Shown piece by piece: positions 1 through 6,374 of a stretch of 8,876 bases of DNA (its first letter is position 1; every line of letters begins with the position of its first letter). This stretch comes from Chromatiales bacterium. GTDB lineage: Bacteria > Pseudomonadota > Gammaproteobacteria > UBA6429. Position numbers and translations under genes: made by a program. Below the pieces are notes generated by a model, which had not been told where the DNA came from, did not search any database, and saw only the letters and a program-made list of their open reading frames with translations. The stretch lies in NCBI GenBank assembly GCA_027076405.1, contig JALTJN010000528.1:1-8876 (forward strand). The letters run 5' to 3'.

Positions 1-2
1 AA

Positions 3-71
3 AGCGCATCTATTTACTTATTAGCAATCGGCCTGTTCGGTTTGCTTTTTGTAGCACGACGAAAAGTTTAA
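3..71 (+). CDS. C-terminal fragment of a protein with a PEP-CTERM/GlyGly-CTERM-like sorting tail
   Basis: Only the last 22 residues lie in the window; the start is off the left edge. Frame 3 is open from the edge to TAA at 69-71. It reads a short hydrophobic stretch of about 15 residues (LLAIGLFGLLFVA) followed by ARRKV and stop. A hydrophobic helix ending in a small Arg/Lys cluster at the extreme C-terminus is the hallmark of exosortase (PEP-CTERM) or rhombosortase (GlyGly-CTERM) substrates, which are exported and anchored or processed at the envelope. The diagnostic PEP or GG motif would lie just upstream of the window, so the class cannot be decided. An ordinary single-pass membrane protein is the alternative. 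It is separated from the downstream operon by a terminator and is probably unrelated to it. Confidence 0.6.
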   Translation, partial: SASIYLLAIGLFGLLFVARRKV

Positions 72-97
72 TTCTAAATAGTCGCAACTCCTAAAGT

Positions 98-123
98 TCC
101 CGCTTTTCAGCGGGATTTTTTTT
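98..123 (+). terminator. Rho-independent terminator
   Basis: A 7-bp perfect stem, TCCCGCT (98-104) with AGCGGGA (109-115), encloses a TTTC loop and is followed at once by eight T residues (116-123). It lies 26 bp after the stop codon of the upstream fragment, so it ends that transcript and insulates the downstream operon. There is no matching A-tract on the left, so it is directional for the + strand. Confidence 0.93.
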
Positions 124-208
124 GCTCAAACTAAAATTTAGCTTAATGTGGATTTTTACTAAATTAATGTAACATACTGAATTTTATAGTGAATAATAAA
201 GAAGTATA

Positions 209-237
209 TTGACAATAGCTATGTTATGTCACATAGT
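209..237 (+). promoter_or_regulatory. Sigma70-type promoter of the ssp-like operon
   Basis: A perfect TTGACA -35 box (209-214) is followed after exactly 17 bp by CATAGT (232-237), which matches TATAAT at four of six positions. The stretch upstream of the -35 is A/T-rich and could serve as an UP element. Transcription would start near 244-246, giving a short leader before the ATG at 280. This is the best promoter candidate between the terminator at 98-123 and the first gene. The gene spacing downstream suggests that it drives all six genes. Confidence 0.7.
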
Positions 238-239
238 TA
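216..239 (+). promoter_or_regulatory. Inverted repeat (candidate operator 1) spanning the -10 box
   Basis: TAGCTATGT (216-224) and ACATAGTTA (231-239) are inverted copies matching at eight of nine positions, separated by six bases. The right arm contains the -10 hexamer, so a bound protein would block RNA polymerase. The core ATGT-N6-ACAT is shared with the next palindrome. The adjacent ribbon-helix-helix-like gene is the natural candidate binder; that link is inferred. Confidence 0.55.
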
Positions 240-255
240 ATGTAATATAACATTA
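238..255 (+). promoter_or_regulatory. Inverted repeat (candidate operator 2) over the predicted transcription start
   Basis: TAATGT (238-243) and ACATTA (250-255) form a perfect 6-bp inverted repeat around a 6-base spacer, the same ATGT-N6-ACAT geometry as the upstream palindrome. The centres of the two are 19 bp apart and their ends overlap by 2 bp. It sits on the predicted transcription start, consistent with cooperative repression by two dimers of a small regulator. Confidence 0.5.
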
Positions 256-279
256 GTAATTATGGGAGGTGTGCCAGCT

Positions 280-474
280 ATGGCTAAAGGCAGTAGCGGT
301 CGTATCGTCATTGAGGTAGAACCAGAAATTAAGCATGAATTGTATGATGCGCTTGACAAAGAAGGGTTAACGCTTAAACAATGGTTTCTCAAGAACGCAG
401 GTTTATTTCTCAAGGATAGAGGGCAAATGAATCTACTACCATCAGATGATGAAATTACAAGGAAGGTGAGTTAA
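280..474 (+). CDS. Small ribbon-helix-helix-like protein, probable operon regulator
   Basis: A 64-residue protein starting MAKGSSGR. I chose ATG 280 over the in-frame ATG at 262 because GGGAGGTG (264-271) is a strong Shine-Dalgarno sequence for 280, while the 262 codon overlaps that site and has no ribosome binding site of its own. The N-terminal part reads as a short beta strand (RIVIEVEP) followed by two predicted helices (EIKHELYDALDKEG and TLKQWFLKNAGLFLKD). That order resembles ribbon-helix-helix DNA-binding proteins and antitoxins. I do not recognise a specific family. Its stop codon abuts the start of the DUF4007 gene, so it is co-translated with the modification genes. No toxin partner follows, which favours an autoregulator over an antitoxin. 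The two palindromes just upstream fit this role. Confidence 0.7.
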   Translation: MAKGSSGRIVIEVEPEIKHELYDALDKEGLTLKQWFLKNAGLFLKDRGQMNLLPSDDEITRKVS

Positions 475-1389
475 ATGAAATTTATTAATGATAAGGTCGC
501 TTTTGGCCGTCATGAGACCTTTGCCCTACGTTATAGCTGGCTCTCAAAAGGTTTTCAAAATATTAATGTGTTTGATGATGACGATGCTGTTGTCCGCCTA
601 GGTGTAGGCAAAAACATGGTGTCATCAATACGTTATTGGTTAAGAGCTTGTCAACTTATTACGCCGAGTAAACCTGAACAGGCAGAAATACTGGGGGAAC
701 TGATTTTTGATGATGAAAACGGCTTTGACCCATACCTGGAAGATGAAGCAACAATATGGTTAGTGCATTGGTTATTAGCAACAAATGCAACGTTTGCAAC
801 TTCGTGGTTCTGGTTTTTCAATAAATACCATAAACCTGAATTTACTGGCCAGGAATTACAAACTGCATTATCTGATTTTGTAAAAGAACAGGTTATAGAT
901 AAACGTAGGCCATCAGCAAGCACCATTAAAAGTGATGCGCAGTTATTAACCCGTATGTATTCACAATCAAAAGGTAATGGTCGCACACCATTAGAAGAAG
1001 CTTTAGATTCACCTTTATCATTACTCGGTTTAATAACGCAATCGGCAGGTGGTAGGGCATATCAATCAAAACCTGCTGCAAGACCGGGTTTGCCAATTGG
1101 AATATTTTCTTTTGCTGTATCTCAACTTATGTCTAAAAGAAATGTAACAACACTTCCTATCGAAGAATTAATGTACAGCCGTGATAATTTTGCAGCCCCT
1201 GGCTCTATTTTTAGGCTAACAGAAACCGACCTCATTACTAAACTCGAAATTATGGTGGATTATATTCCTGGTTATTTTGATATCCGAGAAACATCAGGCA
1301 TCCACCAGTTATATCAAGTTAACGAAATACAACCAGTGAAATACCTCGAAAAATATTATGCTGATATTGAACAGGGGGTTGCCGCATGA
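475..1389 (+). CDS. sspB: DUF4007 family protein, SspB-like component of DNA phosphorothioation
   Basis: A 304-residue protein. Its N-terminus carries the pattern characteristic of DUF4007, FGRHETFALRYSWLSKGF (residues 10-27), then LGVGKNMVSSIRYWL (42-56) and a Trp-rich segment near 95-114 (WLVHWLL, WFWFF). In described Ssp systems the DUF4007 protein SspB has been reported as a DNA-nicking component that works with SspC and SspD to introduce the sulfur modification. I see no textbook nuclease motif here, so the biochemical role rests on family and context. Start ATG 475 directly follows the previous stop and is preceded by GGAAGGTGAG. The stop overlaps the next start in ATGA, indicating coupled translation with the ATPase. 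It is full length for the family. DUF4007 proteins also occur near other ATPases and PAPS-reductase-like genes, so the symbol is by homology and order. Confidence 0.82.
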   Translation: MKFINDKVAFGRHETFALRYSWLSKGFQNINVFDDDDAVVRLGVGKNMVSSIRYWLRACQLITPSKPEQAEILGELIFDDENGFDPYLEDEATIWLVHWLLATNATFATSWFWFFNKYHKPEFTGQELQTALSDFVKEQVIDKRRPSASTIKSDAQLLTRMYSQSKGNGRTPLEEALDSPLSLLGLITQSAGGRAYQSKPAARPGLPIGIFSFAVSQLMSKRNVTTLPIEELMYSRDNFAAPGSIFRLTETDLITKLEIMVDYIPGYFDIRETSGIHQLYQVNEIQPVKYLEKYYADIEQGVAA

Positions 1390-4300
1390 GTTTACATGAC
1401 ATTATTTCTGTTAATACGCACTACACTCGCTCGGTTAATCTCGAAAGAGATTCAACATCAGCCGAAGTTGTAAAAGCATATATACCAACATCAAGAGCCT
1501 TACGAACATTTTCAAGAATATCAGAAGCTTTTGGTAACAACTTAACACCTCGTGCCTGGTCTTTAATTGGTCCATACGGTTCAGGTAAATCATCTTTTTC
1601 AGTTTTCTTATCACAGTTGTTATCAAGCCCAGCTACAGAAGGGGCAAAAGCAGCACGTAAAGTATTAAAAGATACCGACCCAGAATTAGCCAAAAAATTT
1701 AATAAAGCAACCAGGGCAAGTGATGGCTATTTAAAAGTGCTTGTTACAGGCGCACCTGAGTCTATGTCAAAACGCCTTATTAAAGGCTTAGCAGAAACCG
1801 CGCAGGAATATTTAGGTACAAAATTAGCTATTGTAAAAAAACTCAATAATGCGGTAAATAAAGAGTTAAGTACCACCGAAGTGATCGAATTATTTGATGC
1901 ACTGCAAAAAATATTACAGAAAAAAAACTGTAAAGGTATTTTATTAGTTATTGATGAGCTAGGTAAATTTTTAGAATATGAAGCCCGGCATTATGGTGCG
2001 AATGATATTTATTTACTCCAGGCATTAGCAGAACATGCTTGTAAAGGAAGTGAAGCTAATTTATTTTTATTTGTATTGTTACATCAGTCTTTTGAGCAAT
2101 ACGCAAAAGGCTTAGGCGAAAATCTAAAAAATGAATGGTCGAAAGTACAAGGCCGCTTTGAAGATGTTCCCTTTTTAGAATCTGCTGAACAAGTGTTGCG
2201 CGTTGTATCTGCAGCATTTGAATATAATTTAACAGCAAAGCAAAATAAAGAGTTAGCCGATAAATCATCAAAAGTTGTCGATGTTTTAATTAAACAAGAA
2301 GCCATACCTAATACATTAAAGCGTAAGGAGGCAATCGACTTATACAGTAATTGTTATCCTTTGCACCCGGTTAGCGCCGTTTTATTACCATTGCTTTGTC
2401 AAAAGGTTGCACAAAATGAGCGAACCCTGTTTAGTTATTTAGGCAGCCACGAAGATTATGGTTTGCAATATATGCTGACAAAATTAGAAGCGTTAGGTGA
2501 ATATGTGTACCCACATCATATTTATGATTACTTTATTGCTAATCAACCCGCAGCAGTGGGTGATTACGCAACACACCGTCGTTGGGCAGAAGTGGTTACC
2601 TCTATAGAGCGATTAGGTGATGCGCCCGAGGCCGAAATTAACATTCTAAAAACCATCGGTATTTTAAATATTATTGGTAGTAAGGGTGGTTTTAAAGCAT
2701 CAAAACCTTTGTTAGAAACATGCCTACCTAAAAAAACAACGGTTAAAAATGCACTTAAATCATTACAAGATAAGTCAGTCATTAATTACCGTCGTTTTAA
2801 TGCAGAATATCGTGTTTGGCAGGGTAGTGATTTTGATTTAGAAAATGCACTACAAGAAGAACTAAATAATATTGGGCAGTTTTCTTTAGCGGCAGAGCTT
2901 AATAATGCTAAAAATATGCTGCCTGTCGTTGCACGTAAATATACAATTAAAACGGGTACTTTACGTTATTTTGTACCCACTTTTGTTGATGCAAAAAGTT
3001 ACAAAACAACAGAAGTACAAAGTAATGATGCACGTATTATATTTTATTTAGCATCAGATCAAGACGATGAGAAAATATTTTATAATGATGTAGTTAATTA
3101 CTTTTCAAAACTAGATATTGTTGCGCTAAGTTTAAATGGCTCGCAACTTAGAGAAGCAGTGGCAGAAACATTAGCCTTAAAACGCATTGGAATAACATGT
3201 CAGGAACTAAACAGCGACCCAGTTGCAAAGCGTGAATATGAAGACCGTTTAACAGCGGCTGAGCAGTCAGAAGACCAATTATTGCAAGACTTAATCGCTT
3301 ATCCAGCAGAGTGTAACTGGTATCACGAAGCTGAAAAGCAAAATGTTATTAGCAAACGTTCTATGCAGAGTATGCTCACCGAAGTTCTTGAGCAAGTATA
3401 TAAGTACACACCTAATATATACAATGAACTCATTAATCGTGACAAGCCATCGGCACAGGCGAATGCAGGCCGAAATAAACTATTACTTGCAATGCAGAAC
3501 CATGCAAATGAACAAGATTTAGGTATCGAAAAATTCCCGTCAGAAAAATCAATTTATCGTGCGGTACTAAAAGAAACCGGTTTACATTATTTTAATGAGC
3601 AAGCCGAGCAATGGGAATTACGCGCACCTTCAACAGATGGTAGAAAAGATAAAAAAACAAACATGCGTCATGTCTGGCAGCGTATTAACAAGTTTTTAGA
3701 CAGTACAGAAAAACAAGCAAAATCCTTTGCAGAACTCAACGCAGAACTAATGGCACCGCCCTATGGAGTTAAAGCAGGTTTGTTGCCTATTTTTTATGTT
3801 ACAGCGTATTTAATATATCAGCATGAATTAGCCTTATACGAACAAAGACGCTATAAGCCCTATTTCACAGAAGAAATGATCGAGCGTTTCGTAAAACGAC
3901 CCGATGAATTTTTCTTTCAACGGTTTAGAATTAGCGGTTTAAGAAAATCAATATTTGAACAATATTCAAAAGTTATTTTTAAAGACTCAAAAAAGCGTAC
4001 TTTATTAGAACTAGCAAAACCTTTAGTGAGTTTTTTAGGGGAATTGCCAGAATACACGCATAAAACAAGAAAGGGCTTGTCGCCTGAAGCGACTAAAGTA
4101 AGAACAGCTTTTAACTTAGCAAAATCTCCTGAGGTTTTGTTATTTGAAGAACTACCAAAAGCGTTAGGTTTTGAACAGTTAAGCGCAAAAGCTGAGCAAG
4201 AAGTATTAGAAAAATTCGCACAGAAATTAACCAATAATTTGCGTGAATTACGTGACGCGTATAGTAATTTGTTGCAGAAACAAAAAGAGTTACTTGCTCA

Positions 4301-4886
4301 GGCATTTAATATCGATCCAGTTTTACCTTTAGAAGAAATAAGGCGGCTTGTTTCAGCTAATTGTCATGGCTTAGAAAATTACACTGTAGATACGAAAGGG
4401 CTTCGCGCATTTATTATGCGATTAACTAAATCTACAGGTAGTAACAATGAGTGGCTAGAAAATGTTCTGATGTTTTTAGGTAATAAACCGTCTAAAAATT
4501 GGTTAGATAGTGACCAAGATACAGCAGAAGGTAAATTAGCAGACTTATCGCGACGAATAATCGATTTAGAAAAGCTTCGTTTGCATGCAAAAGACCAATT
4601 AACTCAGATTACGGGTGATTTTGATGTATATTTAGTGCGTAACATCAAAAAAGGTGGTGAAATACTCGATGAGGTTGCGGCGGTTACTGAGCAGCAAAGA
4701 AAACAAACCACAGCACAAAGAAATGAAATTTTAGATATATTAAAAGGCGTAGGTGAAAAAGAGTTAGGCTTAGGCTTACTAGCCGAAATAAATGATGTAT
4801 TTTTACAATATTATAAAAATAAGTCACAGAAAAAGATAAAAGCTAAAAAAAATAAACAAAAGTTAAAGCAGGCAGGTAAGGCATGA
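1386..4886 (+). CDS. sspC: Large P-loop ATPase, SspC-like component of DNA phosphorothioation
   Basis: A 1166-residue protein. Walker A is GPYGSGKSS (residues 62-70) and Walker B is ILLVIDE (185-191), followed by LGKFLE. A sensor-like hydrophobic strand, ANLFLFVLLHQS, starts near 224. The rest is mostly helical, with likely coiled-coil stretches near 938-973 and 1055-1080 and a Lys-rich tail over the last 23 residues or so that could contact DNA. The position between a DUF4007 gene and a PP-loop gene matches SspC, the ATPase of the single-strand phosphorothioation machinery. Its ATPase fold and ELGKFLE segment recall the large ATPases of other defence systems such as BREX, so family naming relies on context. 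The start overlaps the previous stop by 4 bp and has AGGGGG 7 bp upstream; the stop overlaps sspD by 4 bp. An A8 run at 1920-1927 covers codons 179-181. Confidence 0.82.
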   Translation: MSLHDIISVNTHYTRSVNLERDSTSAEVVKAYIPTSRALRTFSRISEAFGNNLTPRAWSLIGPYGSGKSSFSVFLSQLLSSPATEGAKAARKVLKDTDPELAKKFNKATRASDGYLKVLVTGAPESMSKRLIKGLAETAQEYLGTKLAIVKKLNNAVNKELSTTEVIELFDALQKILQKKNCKGILLVIDELGKFLEYEARHYGANDIYLLQALAEHACKGSEANLFLFVLLHQSFEQYAKGLGENLKNEWSKVQGRFEDVPFLESAEQVLRVVSAAFEYNLTAKQNKELADKSSKVVDVLIKQEAIPNTLKRKEAIDLYSNCYPLHPVSAVLLPLLCQKVAQNERTLFSYLGSHEDYGLQYMLTKLEALGEYVYPHHIYDYFIANQPAAVGDYATHRRWAEVVTSIERLGDAPEAEINILKTIGILNIIGSKGGFKASKPLLETCLPKKTTVKNALKSLQDKSVINYRRFNAEYRVWQGSDFDLENALQEELNNIGQFSLAAELNNAKNMLPVVARKYTIKTGTLRYFVPTFVDAKSYKTTEVQSNDARIIFYLASDQDDEKIFYNDVVNYFSKLDIVALSLNGSQLREAVAETLALKRIGITCQELNSDPVAKREYEDRLTAAEQSEDQLLQDLIAYPAECNWYHEAEKQNVISKRSMQSMLTEVLEQVYKYTPNIYNELINRDKPSAQANAGRNKLLLAMQNHANEQDLGIEKFPSEKSIYRAVLKETGLHYFNEQAEQWELRAPSTDGRKDKKTNMRHVWQRINKFLDSTEKQAKSFAELNAELMAPPYGVKAGLLPIFYVTAYLIYQHELALYEQRRYKPYFTEEMIERFVKRPDEFFFQRFRISGLRKSIFEQYSKVIFKDSKKRTLLELAKPLVSFLGELPEYTHKTRKGLSPEATKVRTAFNLAKSPEVLLFEELPKALGFEQLSAKAEQEVLEKFAQKLTNNLRELRDAYSNLLQKQKELLAQAFNIDPVLPLEEIRRLVSANCHGLENYTVDTKGLRAFIMRLTKSTGSNNEWLENVLMFLGNKPSKNWLDSDQDTAEGKLADLSRRIIDLEKLRLHAKDQLTQITGDFDVYLVRNIKKGGEILDEVAAVTEQQRKQTTAQRNEILDILKGVGEKELGLGLLAEINDVFLQYYKNKSQKKIKAKKNKQKLKQAGKA

Positions 4887-5737
4887 GCGAAATATATAAA
4901 GAGCTTATAAAAGATACACGGTATCGTCATGTACTCGGTATCTCGGGCGGCAAAGACAGTGCAGCCTTAGCTATATATATTAAAGAGCACTACCCAGAAG
5001 TACATGAAAAGGTTGAGTATTTTTTTACCGACACAGGCGCAGAACTTGAAGAAGTGTATGATTTTTTAGCAAAGCTAGAAGCGTATTTAGGTAAAGAAAT
5101 AATAAGGCTCAGTAGCGGTAAGCCATTCGAGCACTGGTTAAAGTTGCATAATGAATATCTGCCATCTCCACAACAACGGTGGTGCACACGAATGATGAAA
5201 ATTAAACCCTTTGAAGAATTTGTAGGGGAAGATCCCGTTATCAGTTATGTTGGTATCCGCGCAGACGAAAACCGTGAAGGCTACATAAGCAAAAAAGAAA
5301 CCATAAAAGCCGTATTTCCTTTTGTAGAAGATGGCCTGGTACGTGACGATATTTTTCAAATGTTAGAAGACACAGTCGGTATTCCAGAGTATTATAAATG
5401 GCGTTCACGTTCAGGTTGTTACTTTTGCTTTTTCCAACAACAAAAAGAATGGCTAGGGCTTAAACGACACCACCCACACTTATTTGAAAAAGCAAAAGCC
5501 ATTGAAAATAGAATAAGAACAAAATTCGACTGGAAAGAAGGCGAAGTTGAATTCGGCGGCCACGGCTACACCTGGAGTTCACAAGGTTCATTAGATGAAC
5601 TTGTAGCAAGAGCGGAACTAAGAGAAAAGAAAGAACTAAATAAAACAAAAAAAATAAATGAACGTTGGCAGGATGTTCTAAGGGCAGGGGAAGATGATGA
5701 CCCTGAGGATCAGGCTTGTTTGATTTGTAGTTTATAA
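4883..5737 (+). CDS. sspD: PP-loop ATP pyrophosphatase / PAPS reductase-like sulfur transferase, SspD-like
   Basis: A 284-residue protein of the adenine-nucleotide alpha-hydrolase (PAPS reductase) superfamily. The PP-loop SGGKDS is at residues 21-26, TDTGAE at 49-54 and GIRADE at 124-129. Cysteines are placed as expected for an Fe-S or sulfur-relay enzyme: Cys101 in RWCTRMMKIKP, Cys179 and Cys182 in SGCYFCFFQQQ, and a C-terminal CLIC pair (279, 282). In the related DndC and SspD proteins the enzyme activates the DNA backbone with ATP so that sulfur can replace a non-bridging oxygen. It lacks the C-terminal ECGLH-type motif of assimilatory CysH, and no sulfate-assimilation genes are nearby. 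ATG 4883 overlaps the sspC stop in ATGA, with a modest AGGTAAGG ribosome site. The next gene starts 1 bp after its stop. Confidence 0.88.
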   Translation: MSEIYKELIKDTRYRHVLGISGGKDSAALAIYIKEHYPEVHEKVEYFFTDTGAELEEVYDFLAKLEAYLGKEIIRLSSGKPFEHWLKLHNEYLPSPQQRWCTRMMKIKPFEEFVGEDPVISYVGIRADENREGYISKKETIKAVFPFVEDGLVRDDIFQMLEDTVGIPEYYKWRSRSGCYFCFFQQQKEWLGLKRHHPHLFEKAKAIENRIRTKFDWKEGEVEFGGHGYTWSSQGSLDELVARAELREKKELNKTKKINERWQDVLRAGEDDDPEDQACLICSL

Positions 5738-5738
5738 T

Positions 5739-6374
5739 ATGAATAGTGTTAAATGGAATTTAATTAATACATCTACTATAGATAAAAAAAGTGGCTTATA
5801 CGCTTGGTACTATGATCTATCAATTGGTGATCATGATATTAAAAAATTAATAGAGCTGTTGGAATCTAATATAAATATTTCTGATAATTATAAAAGTGTT
5901 AGTGATTTTTTAGAAAAAAATTTTTTTATTTTCTTTAAAGAGGATAATTATAAAACAAAGATTACTGGAAAGCTGATGCCAACATTTGTAGGTGACCTTC
6001 TCCATGTAGAACAATGTTCTGAAAGCTTAGTTAATAAAATAGTGAATAGCCCAACTGTGCTTTGGGATATAAAAAAAATAATTAATGAGATTTCAGTAGG
6101 TTTTTCAAGTCCAATATATATTGGTATGTCTGAGAATTTACAATCTAGAATTAATAATCATAAGAGACTGATTGAGAAATTCAAGAATGAAAGAATTAGG
6201 ATTGATAATTTTGATGATAGAGATGAGAACTTTGCAGCTCGTATAATTTCACGCGGAATGATTGAAACTAATTTAAGAGTTGTAGTTAAATATGTATCAT
6301 CAGATAAAAATATTCATAATTTAATGGAAAATTTACTTAATCGGGTTAATTATCCAATATTAGGAAGGAATTAA
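5739..6374 (+). CDS. Putative GIY-YIG nuclease with a large internal insertion
   Basis: A 211-residue protein. The GIY half is GLYAWYY (residues 19-25) and the YIG half is PIYIGMSENLQSRINNHK (125-142), which supplies the expected Arg (R137) and His (H141). The C-terminal LMENLLNRVNYPILGRN gives the metal-binding Glu (E197) and the Asn (N204) preceding a Pro, as in GIY-YIG catalytic cores. Most members have GIY and YIG about 10-20 residues apart; here about 105 residues intervene (26-124), mainly predicted helices. The protein probably cuts DNA, and the operon context suggests targeting linked to phosphorothioation. No clear ribosome binding site precedes the ATG, which lies 1 bp after the sspD stop, so expression likely depends on coupling. 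Arg codons favour AGA/AGG (7 of 10), unlike sspB and sspD. An A7T7 run at 5914-5927 covers codons 59-63. Confidence 0.72.
   Translation: MNSVKWNLINTSTIDKKSGLYAWYYDLSIGDHDIKKLIELLESNINISDNYKSVSDFLEKNFFIFFKEDNYKTKITGKLMPTFVGDLLHVEQCSESLVNKIVNSPTVLWDIKKIINEISVGFSSPIYIGMSENLQSRINNHKRLIEKFKNERIRIDNFDDRDENFAARIISRGMIETNLRVVVKYVSSDKNIHNLMENLLNRVNYPILGRN

Larger units (their letters stand above)
143..243 (+). repeat. Three TTAATGT direct repeats upstream of the operon
   Basis: The heptamer TTAATGT occurs at 143-149, 164-170 and 237-243. The first two are exactly 21 bp apart (about two helical turns) and the third is 73 bp further on (about seven turns), so all three would face the same side of the helix. 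The copy at 164-170 is followed by AACAT, giving a compact ATGT-A-ACAT dyad. The copy at 237-243 is also the left arm of an inverted repeat. They may be half-sites for the small regulator encoded just downstream. The region is AT-rich, so chance occurrence is possible. Confidence 0.35.

Noticed and set aside
262..279. Upstream in-frame ATG at 262 as start of the first gene
   Set aside because: The codon overlaps the Shine-Dalgarno sequence that serves ATG 280 and has no ribosome site of its own.
651..986. Minus-strand open frame inside the DUF4007 gene
   Set aside because: It lies wholly inside a well-supported gene, has no ribosome site or recognisable motif, and is explained as an antisense shadow. 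The same applies to the other antisense frames within sspC, sspD and the DGQHR gene.
280..1389. Toxin-antitoxin pair formed by the small gene and the following gene
   Set aside because: The following gene matches DUF4007 and is part of an Ssp-like operon; it does not resemble any toxin family I know.
4883..5737. Assimilatory PAPS/APS reductase (CysH)
   Set aside because: The PP-loop is shared, but the C-terminal CysH motif is absent, and the gene sits between an SspC-like ATPase and a nuclease rather than among sulfate-assimilation genes.
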